A stretch of DNA of 64,000 bases from positions 8,530 through 72,529 of the forward strand of contig DAOLDB010000016.1 in the NCBI GenBank assembly GCA_035327565.1. The letters run 5' to 3'. Position 1 is the first letter of the stretch. Every line of letters begins with the position of its first letter. Made by a program: the position numbers and the translations under genes. A model generated the notes under the pieces. It worked only from the letters and a program-made list of their open reading frames with translations, did no database searches and was not told where the DNA came from. The DNA is from JABDLO01 sp035327565 (GTDB taxonomy: Bacteria; Bacteroidota; Bacteroidia; Chitinophagales; Saprospiraceae). This document shows positions 36,835 to 46,246 of this stretch, one piece after another.

Positions 36835-37437
36835 ATGTCCGCATTAAAATATTTGGTCTATGATGTTACACCGGTACATAAGCCGAGAAACCCTAAAGCG
36901 GATTTTTCAGATACATTTTCCTGGCCAAGAGTATTTCATCTGTCCTGGATCATGCTCAACGAAGAATTTAAGCCCCTCCAGGATTTTGATTGTATCGTGA
37001 AAGCAGAAGGTTGGAAGCTCGATGATAAAGTGCTGGAATTTGCAGGCGTTGCCTGGGAAGAAGTGGAGAGAAAAGCTGATGCCCTGGATGATATTCTTAA
37101 TCAATTTGCGCAAAGCATTGAAAATGTCAATTATATTATTGCTCATAATATGGACATCCAGGAAAAAGTCATCGCAGCAGAATTTCTGAGAAGGGGCATT
37201 AAACACAATCTGTTCAAAACTGATAGAATATGTTTGATGCAGGAAGGGACTTATTATTGCAAAATACCTTCCAAAACCGGTGGATTTAAATGGCCAACTT
37301 TAAGAGAATTGCACGCTACATTATTCAATCAGGCTTACACTCCGGCCGGCAATGCAAGAGCAGATGTGATTGCAGCCAGTCGTTGTTTCATCAAATTAAT
37401 GAAATCAGGAGCTTTGGAAGACTTGTTTGATGCCTGA
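36835..37437 (+). CDS. DEDD-fold exonuclease-like protein with a degenerate active site
   Basis: A 200-residue relative of DnaQ-type 3'-5' exonucleases. The fold landmarks fit Bacteroidota homologues (LVYDVTP; WPRVFHLSWIML; IIAHNMDIQEKVIAAEFLRRG; NARADVIAASRCF). The catalytic set is largely lost: the DxE motif is DVT (residues 10-12), the Asp expected after AHN is Gln (108), and the His of HxxxxD is Gly (172). Only Asp10 and Asp177 remain. It is probably not a working nuclease. It lies 11 bases after hemC and 23 before hemD. Confidence 0.75.
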   Translation: MSALKYLVYDVTPVHKPRNPKADFSDTFSWPRVFHLSWIMLNEEFKPLQDFDCIVKAEGWKLDDKVLEFAGVAWEEVERKADALDDILNQFAQSIENVNYIIAHNMDIQEKVIAAEFLRRGIKHNLFKTDRICLMQEGTYYCKIPSKTGGFKWPTLRELHATLFNQAYTPAGNARADVIAASRCFIKLMKSGALEDLFDA

Positions 37438-37460
37438 TATAGCTTATTAATACCCGAAAA

Positions 37461-38171
37461 ATGAATGGCAATTCACTTATGCAATACCATATTTTTATCA
37501 GTAGGCATTTAGACTCATTATCTCCATTTCACCTTCTGGATAAAAAGCGCTATTGTATTACCGGCATATCTCTGTTGAAGGTCACTCTGATGACAATAAA
37601 CGCAATTCCAGCATGTTCCTGGATTTTTTTTTATAGCCGCAATGGTATTCTATCCTTCTGGCACAATATTCAACATCACTCACTTACCATTCCCAGTAAA
37701 ATAAAATTTGCATGTTTAGGACCTGGTACTGCACAGATGTTGGAAAAACAGATTGGGCATCCTCCGCATTTCACCGGATCAGGACACCCGGAATCAAGTG
37801 CTAAATTGTTTTCACAACTACTGTTGCCTGAAGACATAGTTTGTTTTGTAACTGCTAATAATTCAAAAAATTCAGTTGAACAACTTATTCCTCCATGGGT
37901 AAAATGTAATAAAGTGATTGCATATCATAATGAACCCAATGTTGAAATCAAAATCGCTGAATCAGATGCCTATATTTTCACCAGTCCAATGAATGCAGAA
38001 GCCTTTTATACCATTAAAAAAGGATTCCCACCAGGCCGTTATATCGCTATAGGTGAAACAACAGCAACCCGTCTTTTTGAATTGGGAGCAGAAGAAGTTG
38101 TCATTGCGCCTTTCCCTTCAGAAAAAGAGTTGATAAGAGTTTTATGCATTAGTGAAGAATTAATACTATAA
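37461..38171 (+). CDS. hemD: uroporphyrinogen-III synthase
   Basis: A 236-residue HemD-like protein that closes hydroxymethylbilane into uroporphyrinogen III. HemD sequences are poorly conserved; support comes from the pattern IFFYSRNGIL, KFACLGPGTAQML, then SDAYIFTSPMNAEAFYTI and PGRYIAIGETTATRLFELGA, and from its place in a hemC operon. An alternative ATG lies six codons in. Cytosolic. Confidence 0.85.
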   Translation: MNGNSLMQYHIFISRHLDSLSPFHLLDKKRYCITGISLLKVTLMTINAIPACSWIFFYSRNGILSFWHNIQHHSLTIPSKIKFACLGPGTAQMLEKQIGHPPHFTGSGHPESSAKLFSQLLLPEDIVCFVTANNSKNSVEQLIPPWVKCNKVIAYHNEPNVEIKIAESDAYIFTSPMNAEAFYTIKKGFPPGRYIAIGETTATRLFELGAEEVVIAPFPSEKELIRVLCISEELIL

Positions 38172-38294
38172 TTATATTTTTGCCCAACATGGCGGAAAGG
38201 TTAAATAAAATTGAAACCTCCACGAACAATGTCAAAACTTAAGTTGGATGAATACAAAAGCTATATCCCTTAAGTCAATCAATTAAAATTAATA

Positions 38295-40247
38295 ATGGCA
38301 AGGAAACAAAAAAGTAAATTAAACAAAAAAGCACAATCGAGTAAAGGGAAAGCAAGGGACGAGAAAAGTTTTTTTAACACACATTGGTTCATTGTGTTGG
38401 TAATCAGTGTTGCCGTATGGTATCCTTCCCTTCACAATGGTTTTGTTTATTGGGATGATGACAAAAATATTTTAGAAAATTCGAATGTGACGACTTTTCG
38501 TCCTGGCAACATATTAGAAAACACACATAATATCTTTACATCCACAGTAATAGGGAACTATAATCCATTGCCTATTCTGACTTTTGGAATTGAAAATGCC
38601 ATCTTTGGAATTGACAATCCCTTTTATTGGCATTTGAATAATTTTCTGCTTCATTTGATCGCTGTTTTTCTGATATTTAGAATAGGAGCACTTTTGGGTC
38701 TTTCGGGTACAGGCACATTTATTTTAGCATTACTTTTTGCCATTCACCCAATGAGGGTAGAGTCCGTGGCATGGATCACCGAGCGAAAAGATGTATTGTA
38801 TGGGGTATTCTTTTTAGCTGCTATTCACCAATATATTCAATATACCAGATATTCAAAACGCTGGATCCTCATATCAATTTACATTTTTTTTATATTATCC
38901 CTTTTATCCAAAATACAAGCAGTAACTCTGCCTTTGGTTCTTATATTAATTGATCTGTATAAAGGCAAAAAATTCTCCATTCCTCTTATTATCAAACATT
39001 GGCCATTTTTTATACTTTCTTTAATTACCGGTGTTGCAGGGATATATTTCCTGAAAGCTGAAGGATCAATTGCTTCGACAAGTGCAATTGAGCCCTGGCA
39101 AAGAGTTTTTATAGGCAGCTGGAGTTTCCTGATTTATTTAATAAAATCGATCGCCCCCTTCCGTCTCTCACCATTATATCCCTATCCCGCTCAAGTTCCC
39201 TGGTACTTTATAACATCTATTGTCATTTTTCCACTTTATTTCTGGGGCATGTATTATTCCTGGAAAAGAGGGCTTAAGGTGATTTTTTTTGGCCTGGCAT
39301 TCTTCTTCGTTAATATTGTTTTTATGCTTCAGATCCTGGGCGCCGGTCAGGGTTTCATTGCTGACCGTTTTACTTATATCGCATATATTGGTTTATTTTT
39401 TATTATTGCCCATTACATGGGTAAGGCTTTAGAAAGCAAAAAATACAAAAGAATTATTCAGGTGGGTCTAACAATTGTATTTATAGGCTATGGGTGGATG
39501 ACCCACCAACAATGCAAGATTTGGAAGGATTCAGAAACTCTATGGACCCATGTTTTAAAATACTATCAAAAAACAACACTTCCTTTTCATAACCGGGGTA
39601 ATTATTATCGCGATAACGGATTGACAAAAAAAGCACTGGAAGATTATTCGGCTGCTATTTCATTGGATCCGAGTCATGCAAGCACCTTCAACAGCCGGGC
39701 TAAATTATATTTTACTTTAGCAAAAAGCACTGACACATTACAACTGGCATTAAACGATTATAATAAAGCCATACAGATAAGCCCTGAAAATGGAGAATAT
39801 TACATCAATAGAGGAGCCACTTATGCAAGATTAGGTAACAGAAAACAAGCTTTAGAGGACATTAACTATGGATTGGAACTTAAGCCCAACCAGGCTTCAG
39901 GCTACCTGAACCGGTTTGTGCTTTACTACCAGGACCGTCAGTATATTAAAGCGCTCGCTGATATAGAGCGTTATTTGGAACTCGATCCGAGCAATCCGGA
40001 CTTTTGGTATGAAAGAGGTAATATCAATGTTATATTAGGCAGGGTAAATGATGCTGTCCTGTCTTATCTCAACAGAGCCATTGCCATGGACCCCTTAAAA
40101 GCTCAATACCATTACAAAAAAGGAGAAGCGCTGGCTGAACTCAACCGGTTGGATGAAGCAAGACAATCTATGAAAAAAGCAGCGGAACTGGGTCATCAAT
40201 CCTTCAGAGGAGATATTATGGAAAAACTGGAACTACCTGTACAATAG
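38295..40247 (+). CDS. polytopic membrane protein with C-terminal TPR repeats (TMTC/GT-C-like)
   Basis: A 650-residue protein: a basic cytosolic tail, about ten transmembrane helices (residues 30-420), then four to five tetratricopeptide repeats (about 430-640; e.g. RGNYYRDNGLTKKALEDYSA). The loop after the first helix carries NGFVYWDDDKNI, the acidic motif of GT-C-type glycosyltransferases such as the TMTC/PMT group. This suggests transfer of a lipid-linked sugar to protein or glycan, but donor and acceptor are unknown. Monocistronic. Confidence 0.78.
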   Translation: MARKQKSKLNKKAQSSKGKARDEKSFFNTHWFIVLVISVAVWYPSLHNGFVYWDDDKNILENSNVTTFRPGNILENTHNIFTSTVIGNYNPLPILTFGIENAIFGIDNPFYWHLNNFLLHLIAVFLIFRIGALLGLSGTGTFILALLFAIHPMRVESVAWITERKDVLYGVFFLAAIHQYIQYTRYSKRWILISIYIFFILSLLSKIQAVTLPLVLILIDLYKGKKFSIPLIIKHWPFFILSLITGVAGIYFLKAEGSIASTSAIEPWQRVFIGSWSFLIYLIKSIAPFRLSPLYPYPAQVPWYFITSIVIFPLYFWGMYYSWKRGLKVIFFGLAFFFVNIVFMLQILGAGQGFIADRFTYIAYIGLFFIIAHYMGKALESKKYKRIIQVGLTIVFIGYGWMTHQQCKIWKDSETLWTHVLKYYQKTTLPFHNRGNYYRDNGLTKKALEDYSAAISLDPSHASTFNSRAKLYFTLAKSTDTLQLALNDYNKAIQISPENGEYYINRGATYARLGNRKQALEDINYGLELKPNQASGYLNRFVLYYQDRQYIKALADIERYLELDPSNPDFWYERGNINVILGRVNDAVLSYLNRAIAMDPLKAQYHYKKGEALAELNRLDEARQSMKKAAELGHQSFRGDIMEKLELPVQ

Positions 40248-40488
40248 TGAAATATTGGCAATTGACATAAAAAGTTATTCATCTCATATTCTATAGAATT
40301 TCCAGAATTGATTTGTACCATTGCAAAAATCAATTTGCATAAAAAAATAATATTTGAATATTGCTCAAATCCACAAATTCTGGGTCATTATGAACTATGT
40401 AATTATCATATATTTGCAGCTCAATTGAGGCCAATAACCGACCATAATCACAAATACATTTCTTAACCAGTAACGATTTAAATACTAC

Positions 40489-41724
40489 ATGCCTAAAATA
40501 TCCAACCGGGGTAAGCTAATGATATCTTCACCTATACGAAGTTTGATCCCGTCAGCCCGGAAAGCTAAATTGAAAGGCACTTCAATTTTTCATTTGAATA
40601 TCGGACAACCAGATATTTCGACACCTCCCGAAGCATTGAAAGCAGTGAGTAATCATTATTCCACCACCATCAAATATGGTCCATCAGAGGGTTATCAATC
40701 GCTTCGATCCACTATGGCAGAGTACTACAAAAGATTTCAGGTAACATTAGAGTCAGATCATATTTATGTAACTACAGGCGCTTCAGAAGCTATACTATTC
40801 GCTTTAATGGCTTGTTGTGATCAGTACAGTGAGATCATCATTCCTGAACCATTTTATGCCAATTATCTTGGTTTTGCCGGAATGGCGCACTTAAACATTG
40901 TCCCGGTTACCACAAAGATTGAAACATCCTTTGCCCTGCCTTCTGTGGAAGAAATAGAATCAAAAATTACTTCTGAAACTCAGGCTATTCTAATTTGCAA
41001 TCCTGGAAATCCAACAGGTCAGTTATACATGGAGGATGATCTCAAAGAGTTAATCCATTTGGCTATACGGAAAGATATATTCTTGATAGTGGATGAGGTA
41101 TATCGGGAATTCTGCTATGAAAAACCATTTACATCCGCATTGTTTTTTGAAAATGGTGCTAAACATGTGATCGCCATTGATTCAATAAGTAAAATATTCA
41201 GTTCTTGTGGCGCACGGATTGGAAGCATTGCCACCAAAAATGAAGAAGTGTTGCATACCATAAATAAATATGCCCAACTGAGATTATCACCTCCTCATTA
41301 TGGACAAATACTTGCAGAAGCCTGCTACCAAAATATTGAGCCTTATATCAGTAAGGTACGCAGTCAATACAAGGTCAGAAGAAATGTATTGTACGAAGAA
41401 TTAAATAAAGCCGGAATTGAAAATATGTACAAACCTGATGCAGCATTTTACAATATGGTGCCACTACCCATTGAAGACAGTACTGCATTCAGCTCGTGGA
41501 TGCTAAGTGACTTCTCTCATAAAGGAAAAAGTGTTATGCTTGCCCCCGGTTCAGGTTTTTATGTACATCAGGAGTTGGGTAGGAATCAGGTTAGAATTGC
41601 ATATATACTTGACATAGAAAAGCTAAGGGAAGCCATTGAATGTTTGGTTCTGGGCTTGGAAAAATATCAAAGGCTTGGGAGTAACAACCAAAAAAATAAT
41701 CACCTGACCACAAATGCTTACTGA
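40489..41724 (+). CDS. class I/II PLP-dependent aminotransferase
   Basis: A 411-residue fold-type I aminotransferase. Motifs: FHLNIGQPDISTPPEAL, YVTTGASEAILFAL (PLP phosphate region), ICNPGNPTGQLY, LIVDEVYREFCYE and the PLP-lysine segment IDSISKIFSSCGARIGSI, then RNQVRIAYILD with the carboxylate-binding arginine. It resembles aspartate/aromatic transaminases of the AspC/YugH group; the amino acid used cannot be fixed. It lies 55 bases before recN. TATATTTG at 40409-40416 is a possible -7 box. Confidence 0.9.
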   Translation: MPKISNRGKLMISSPIRSLIPSARKAKLKGTSIFHLNIGQPDISTPPEALKAVSNHYSTTIKYGPSEGYQSLRSTMAEYYKRFQVTLESDHIYVTTGASEAILFALMACCDQYSEIIIPEPFYANYLGFAGMAHLNIVPVTTKIETSFALPSVEEIESKITSETQAILICNPGNPTGQLYMEDDLKELIHLAIRKDIFLIVDEVYREFCYEKPFTSALFFENGAKHVIAIDSISKIFSSCGARIGSIATKNEEVLHTINKYAQLRLSPPHYGQILAEACYQNIEPYISKVRSQYKVRRNVLYEELNKAGIENMYKPDAAFYNMVPLPIEDSTAFSSWMLSDFSHKGKSVMLAPGSGFYVHQELGRNQVRIAYILDIEKLREAIECLVLGLEKYQRLGSNNQKNNHLTTNAY

Positions 41725-41779
41725 TTCTTCATAAAAATTTCGTTATTTTAGACGCATTAAAATCCAGTATTGTTTTTCC

Positions 41780-43432
41780 ATGCTACAATCATTACACATA
41801 CAGAATTATGCTATAATAGAAAAATTAGAATTAAATCTAAATCATGGATTTACCGTCATTACCGGAGAAACCGGTGCAGGCAAATCCATCTTATTGGGTG
41901 CCCTGGGATTGATCATGGGAAACCGTGCTGACACCGCTGTTTTACAAAACAAGGACCAAAAATGTATAGTTGAAGCTATTTATAATATTCATACTTATCC
42001 ATTGCATTCTATTTTTGAAGAAGAAGGGCTGGACTATGAACCTGTGTGCATTATTCGCCGTGAAATTAATCCCCAAGGGAAAAGCAGGGCCTTCATTAAT
42101 GATACGCCGGTAACACTTGATGTTTTGAAAAAAATCAACCCATACCTTGTCGATTTACATCAGCAGTTTGATAGCCTGGAGATTCATGCCGAAGACTTTC
42201 AGATTCAGATTTTGGATGCACTGGCTGGAAATCTGGATCTAATCAAGGAATATAAAAAACAATTTTTGGATTACCGAAATGCATTAAAGAAGCTCAATGA
42301 TTTAAATCACCAAAATATTGAAGCCGCAAAAGAAGCTGATTTTCTCCGGTTCCAGCTGTCAGAACTTGAAGATTTGCAATTGCGTGAAGGAGAAGGTTTA
42401 GAACTGGAGGAGGAGTATAGCCGACTCAATGGAAGTGAAGAGATCAAAGCGGCAGGCAATGCTTTGGTTCATGGGATTGATGATAATGAGTACTCTATTG
42501 TCAGCCGCTTGCTTGAAATGATAAAACAAATGGAATCCATTTCGGACATGGATCGAATGGCTCATGAGCTTCTCGATCGATTGTTTTCTGTAAAGGAAGA
42601 ATTATTGGACATTTCCGGTACAGCCACAAGAATGGTTGAAAGGGCAGAATCAGACCCCCAACGCCTGATCTGGTTAGAAAACCGGCTCAATCAAATTAAT
42701 CGTCTGATCAGTAAACACCGGGTTCAGCATACTGAAGATTTACTCCTTCTGATAAAAGATATGAGTGATCAATTGGACAAGTTTAAAAACCTCGAGGAAG
42801 AAATAGAGGAGACATCGCAATGGGTGGCAAACAAGGAAAGTGAATTGAAGCGGCTGGGTGAATTATTGAATCAAGGGCGGAGAGATAAAGTCCGGTTACT
42901 TGAATCCAAAGTACACGAAGTTCTTTCTCAAATGTCGATGATTAATGCGCGCCTTGAAATTAATATCGAAAATTCCGGTCATTGGAAGTCGAATGGGAAA
43001 AACCGGGTTGAGTTTTTGTTTTCTGCTAACAAAGGTTTACCGCCTTTACCTTTACATAAAGTAGCTTCAGGAGGAGAAATTTCCAGACTCAATTTAGCCA
43101 TTAAAAGTATAATAGCCGATGCAGTAACCCTTCCCACTTTGATTTTTGATGAAATTGATACCGGAATATCCGGGCATGTGGCACTTAAAATGGGCCATAT
43201 ATTGAAATCATTGGCACAAAAACATCAAACCATAGTTATTACCCATTCTCCTCAAATCGCTTCACAGGCTGACCATCATTTTTACATTTACAAAAGAGAA
43301 GATGCAAACAAGGCAACCACTCTTCTTAAAGCATTGAATGAAGAAGAAAGAATTTACGAAATTGCAAAAATGCTTAGCAGTGATCCTCCATCCAACGAAG
43401 CAATAAGCAATGCTCAGATGCTTATGGTTTAG
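41780..43432 (+). CDS. recN: DNA repair ATPase RecN
   Basis: A 550-residue SMC-like ATPase acting in double-strand break repair. Walker A GETGAGKSILLGALGLI sits at about residue 30, followed by DLHQQFDSLEIH. A long coiled-coil region (about 150-370) joins the two ATPase halves. The ABC signature is VASGGEISRLNLAIK, and Walker B is TLIFDEIDTGISGHVA followed by IVITHSPQIASQADHHF. Complete and normal in length. Confidence 0.95.
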   Translation: MLQSLHIQNYAIIEKLELNLNHGFTVITGETGAGKSILLGALGLIMGNRADTAVLQNKDQKCIVEAIYNIHTYPLHSIFEEEGLDYEPVCIIRREINPQGKSRAFINDTPVTLDVLKKINPYLVDLHQQFDSLEIHAEDFQIQILDALAGNLDLIKEYKKQFLDYRNALKKLNDLNHQNIEAAKEADFLRFQLSELEDLQLREGEGLELEEEYSRLNGSEEIKAAGNALVHGIDDNEYSIVSRLLEMIKQMESISDMDRMAHELLDRLFSVKEELLDISGTATRMVERAESDPQRLIWLENRLNQINRLISKHRVQHTEDLLLLIKDMSDQLDKFKNLEEEIEETSQWVANKESELKRLGELLNQGRRDKVRLLESKVHEVLSQMSMINARLEINIENSGHWKSNGKNRVEFLFSANKGLPPLPLHKVASGGEISRLNLAIKSIIADAVTLPTLIFDEIDTGISGHVALKMGHILKSLAQKHQTIVITHSPQIASQADHHFYIYKREDANKATTLLKALNEEERIYEIAKMLSSDPPSNEAISNAQMLMV

Positions 43433-43531
43433 TATTATTTAGTTTTGGGATTAAAAATTCATGGTTTTTCCTACCTTTGAAAACAGAACCCAAGTGAGAA
43501 GGAATTTAAAGTAACCATTAAAAAACAGTTT

Positions 43532-44335
43532 ATGGCTCATCAATTATTGCAAGGAAAGAAAGGAATTATTTTTGGCGCTTTGGATGATAAATCAATAGCC
43601 TGGAAGGTGGCAGAACGTTGTGTGGAAGAAGGAGCGCAGATCGTGCTTTCCAATGCACCGGTAGCTATGCGTTTTGGTGGAATCCAGCAATTAGGTGAAA
43701 AACTGAATGCCCCTGTCGTTCCTGCTGATGCAACCAGTATAGATGATCTTGAAAACCTACTCAATAAAAGTATGGAACACTTTGGTGGAAAGATGGATTT
43801 TATATTGCATTCCATTGGAATGTCGCTCAATGTCAGAAAGAAAAGGGAGTATACAGATTTAAACCATGAATGGATGTTGAAAACCTTTGACATATCGGCA
43901 GTTTCCTTTCATAAATTGATGCAAACCGCTATGAAACTCAATGCCATCAATGAGGGAGGATCCATACTTGCCCTGACATATATAGCTGCCCAACGCGTTT
44001 TTCCAGATTATAATGAGATGGCAGAATCCAAGGCATTGCTGGAAAGTTTTGCAAGAAGTTTTGGCTACCATTGGGCAAAAAAGGCCAGAGTGAGAGTCAA
44101 TACCATCAGCCAATCACCCACCATGACAACTGCAGGCAGCGGGGTAAAAGGATTCGATGACTTTTTTGGTTATGCGGATAAAATGTCTCCTCTGGGCAAC
44201 GCCGATGCGGAATCCTGCGCCGATTATTGTGTAGTGATGTTTTCTGACCTCACACGAATGGTGACTATGCAGAATTTATTTCACGATGGAGGGTTCAGCA
44301 ATATGGGGATGGAACCAGCCGTGCTTGCACCTTAG
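43532..44335 (+). CDS. fabI: enoyl-ACP reductase (NADH)
   Basis: A 267-residue short-chain-dehydrogenase-type enzyme doing the last reduction of each fatty-acid elongation cycle. The divergent cofactor motif GIIFGALDDKSIAWKVAERC at residues 11-30, MDFILHSIGMS, and the catalytic Tyr/Lys in FPDYNEMAESKALLESF identify FabI. A -7-like TACCTTTG lies at 43472-43479. Confidence 0.95.
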   Translation: MAHQLLQGKKGIIFGALDDKSIAWKVAERCVEEGAQIVLSNAPVAMRFGGIQQLGEKLNAPVVPADATSIDDLENLLNKSMEHFGGKMDFILHSIGMSLNVRKKREYTDLNHEWMLKTFDISAVSFHKLMQTAMKLNAINEGGSILALTYIAAQRVFPDYNEMAESKALLESFARSFGYHWAKKARVRVNTISQSPTMTTAGSGVKGFDDFFGYADKMSPLGNADAESCADYCVVMFSDLTRMVTMQNLFHDGGFSNMGMEPAVLAP

Positions 44336-44351
44336 AGGCAAAATCCTCTAA
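44332..44351. terminator. convergent hairpin over two stop codons
   Basis: TTAGAGG (44332-44338) and CCTCTAA (44345-44351) pair perfectly around a 6-base loop. The left arm contains the fabI stop and the right arm the stop of the gene on the other strand. T-tracts are short, so it may be a weak terminator. Confidence 0.4.
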
Positions 44352-45019
44352 TTTGAATAAGGATGTTGATGGCAAAATAAAGATACATGCAAGTGATCGC
44401 CGGTTCCTCCGTGACGCAACACCGTAAATCCCATAGAGCGAAAATACCATTGAATCAATGTGTTTCTCCAAAAAGAACGTTGCTGAGTTCTGATATCAAT
44501 GGCATATGCATATCCATCATTTTGGATGTAGTGCAATGATTTTTCTTTGACAGGCAACCCCATCTCCCGATAATCAGAGGGTTTTCTGGTAGCATCTGTT
44601 ATGACAAAATCACTATCTGCCAAGACTATCACTGATACTGCTAACCGGATGATGGGATGAACTTTTTTTATTTCCTTCTTCAATGCAGGAGATTTGCAAT
44701 AATTTTCAGGTAAAAAAAAGATACTGTACATGCCAAACACCATCACGCTAACAAATGAATATCTGAATCGTGTGGTAAAATCAGGCATTCTCCTGAAGGC
44801 GTTCAAATATTTTTTTTTAAAAAAGTAAATATAAAAGGAGAGCATAAAAGAGGTGAGCAATATACTGCCCATAATTGAAAAGAAACTCCATGTTCCATAC
44901 TGTATATGAAAAAAAACTGAGCCCCGCACCAGAAGAAAAAAAGGCAATATGAGCCACAATATGATCTCAACGGAGGATTTCAGAAAGCGAAGGGAAGAAA
45001 TTATTCTTTTATTTTTCAA
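44348..45019 (-). CDS. membrane protein with M15-like zinc-peptidase motifs
   Basis: A 223-residue protein. The N-terminal half has three transmembrane helices (about 18-40, 44-67, 86-104). The C-terminal part (130-215) has the pattern of M15/VanY/hedgehog-type zinc peptidases: ITDATRKPSDY, SLHYIQNDGYAYAIDIR (His163, Asp175) and GDHLHVSL (His209, His211). The spacing between His163 and Asp175 is longer than the usual SxHxxGxAxD. A peptidoglycan peptidase role is an inference. Confidence 0.55.
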   Translation of the reverse strand: MKNKRIISSLRFLKSSVEIILWLILPFFLLVRGSVFFHIQYGTWSFFSIMGSILLTSFMLSFYIYFFKKKYLNAFRRMPDFTTRFRYSFVSVMVFGMYSIFFLPENYCKSPALKKEIKKVHPIIRLAVSVIVLADSDFVITDATRKPSDYREMGLPVKEKSLHYIQNDGYAYAIDIRTQQRSFWRNTLIQWYFRSMGFTVLRHGGTGDHLHVSLFCHQHPYSN

Positions 45020-45146
45020 ACTATAAGATCAATCTAAGCATTTAACATTTAAGAGATTCGGAATATTGTAAAAGCACTTCCTGTATCACAAAACTTTTAT
45101 ATGATTTTGATACTTGTAGTTATTATTAACCAATAAAAATACTTCT

Positions 45147-46076
45147 ATGACATTGTTAATTCCTGTATTATTTGTGGGTCTCATTATCACGTTTATGTCA
45201 TTATTCACCGTAAAGCAGCAAACTGCAGCAATCGTTGAACGATTGGGTCGGTTTATGGGCATAAAAGAACCAGGATTGCATTTAAAAATTCCTTTTTTAG
45301 ATAGAATTTCCGGACGGGTGAACCTAAAAATTCAACAGCTGGATGTGATTGTAGAAACAAAAACCTTTGATAATGTTTTTGTCAAGCTTAAAGTGTCCGT
45401 ACAATACAAAATCCTGGCTGACAAAATCTATGAAGCGTTTTACAAACTCGAAAATCCTAATGATCAGATTACTGCCTATGTATTTGATGTAGTCAGGGCG
45501 GAGGTTCCTAAAATGAAACTGGATGATGTTTTTGTAAAAAAAGATGATATCGCCAATGCAATTAAAATGGAACTGGAAGACGCAATGGAAACATACGGCT
45601 ATGGAATTGTCAAAGCGCTGGTCACAGACATTGACCCTGATCAACAAGTGAAAAATGCTATGAATCGCATCAATGCTGCGGAAAGACAAAAACTGGCAGC
45701 CGAATATGAAGGCGAAGCAGAAAGGATTCGTATTGTAGCCAAAGCGAGGGCAGAAGCGGAAAGCAAAAGACTACAAGGCCAGGGGATAGCCGACCAGCGA
45801 AGAGAAATTGCCAAAGGGCTTGAAGATTCGGTAGAAATGTTGAATGCTGTTGGAATCAACTCACAGGAAGCTTCCGCATTGATCGTCATCACTCAACATT
45901 ATGATACTTTACAAGCAATAGGCGAAAGCACAAAAAGTAATTTGATTCTTTTACCCAATAACCCTAGTTCGGCTTCGGATATGCTGACTAATATGGTTGC
46001 CTCATTTACCGCATCTCAGCAAATTGGGGAAAAAATGAGTGAGCCCAGGTTAGAAGAAGTGAAAATATTAAAATAA
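45147..46076 (+). CDS. SPFH/band 7 (stomatin-like) membrane protein
   Basis: A 309-residue stomatin homologue. An N-terminal hydrophobic segment (residues 2-19) anchors it; the SPFH domain follows (AAIVERLGRFMGIKEPGLHL; LDVIVETKTFDNVFVKL), then an alanine/glutamate-rich coiled coil (NRINAAERQKLAAEYEGEAE) and the block LIVITQHYDTLQAIGE. Such proteins form oligomeric membrane scaffolds and affect protease or channel activity. No NfeD partner gene is adjacent. Confidence 0.92.
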   Translation: MTLLIPVLFVGLIITFMSLFTVKQQTAAIVERLGRFMGIKEPGLHLKIPFLDRISGRVNLKIQQLDVIVETKTFDNVFVKLKVSVQYKILADKIYEAFYKLENPNDQITAYVFDVVRAEVPKMKLDDVFVKKDDIANAIKMELEDAMETYGYGIVKALVTDIDPDQQVKNAMNRINAAERQKLAAEYEGEAERIRIVAKARAEAESKRLQGQGIADQRREIAKGLEDSVEMLNAVGINSQEASALIVITQHYDTLQAIGESTKSNLILLPNNPSSASDMLTNMVASFTASQQIGEKMSEPRLEEVKILK

Positions 46077-46246
46077 GTACTTAATTCTCTTTATCCTTAA
46101 TTATGAACCATGTTGAGTAGAAACTGTGGCACTCTTTGAAATGCCTTTAAGGGTTCCCCTGATAAACTATTGCACATTAAAAGTGTAATTTTGATTACAA
46201 GAACGGATATTTGCACAAAAATTCGCAAACTTTCGTTTGTCATTTG

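Noticed and set aside
45324..45689. Open frame of 121 codons antisense to the stomatin gene
   Set aside because: Shadow frame; Phe/Ile/His-rich composition typical of antisense reading of coiled-coil coding sequence.
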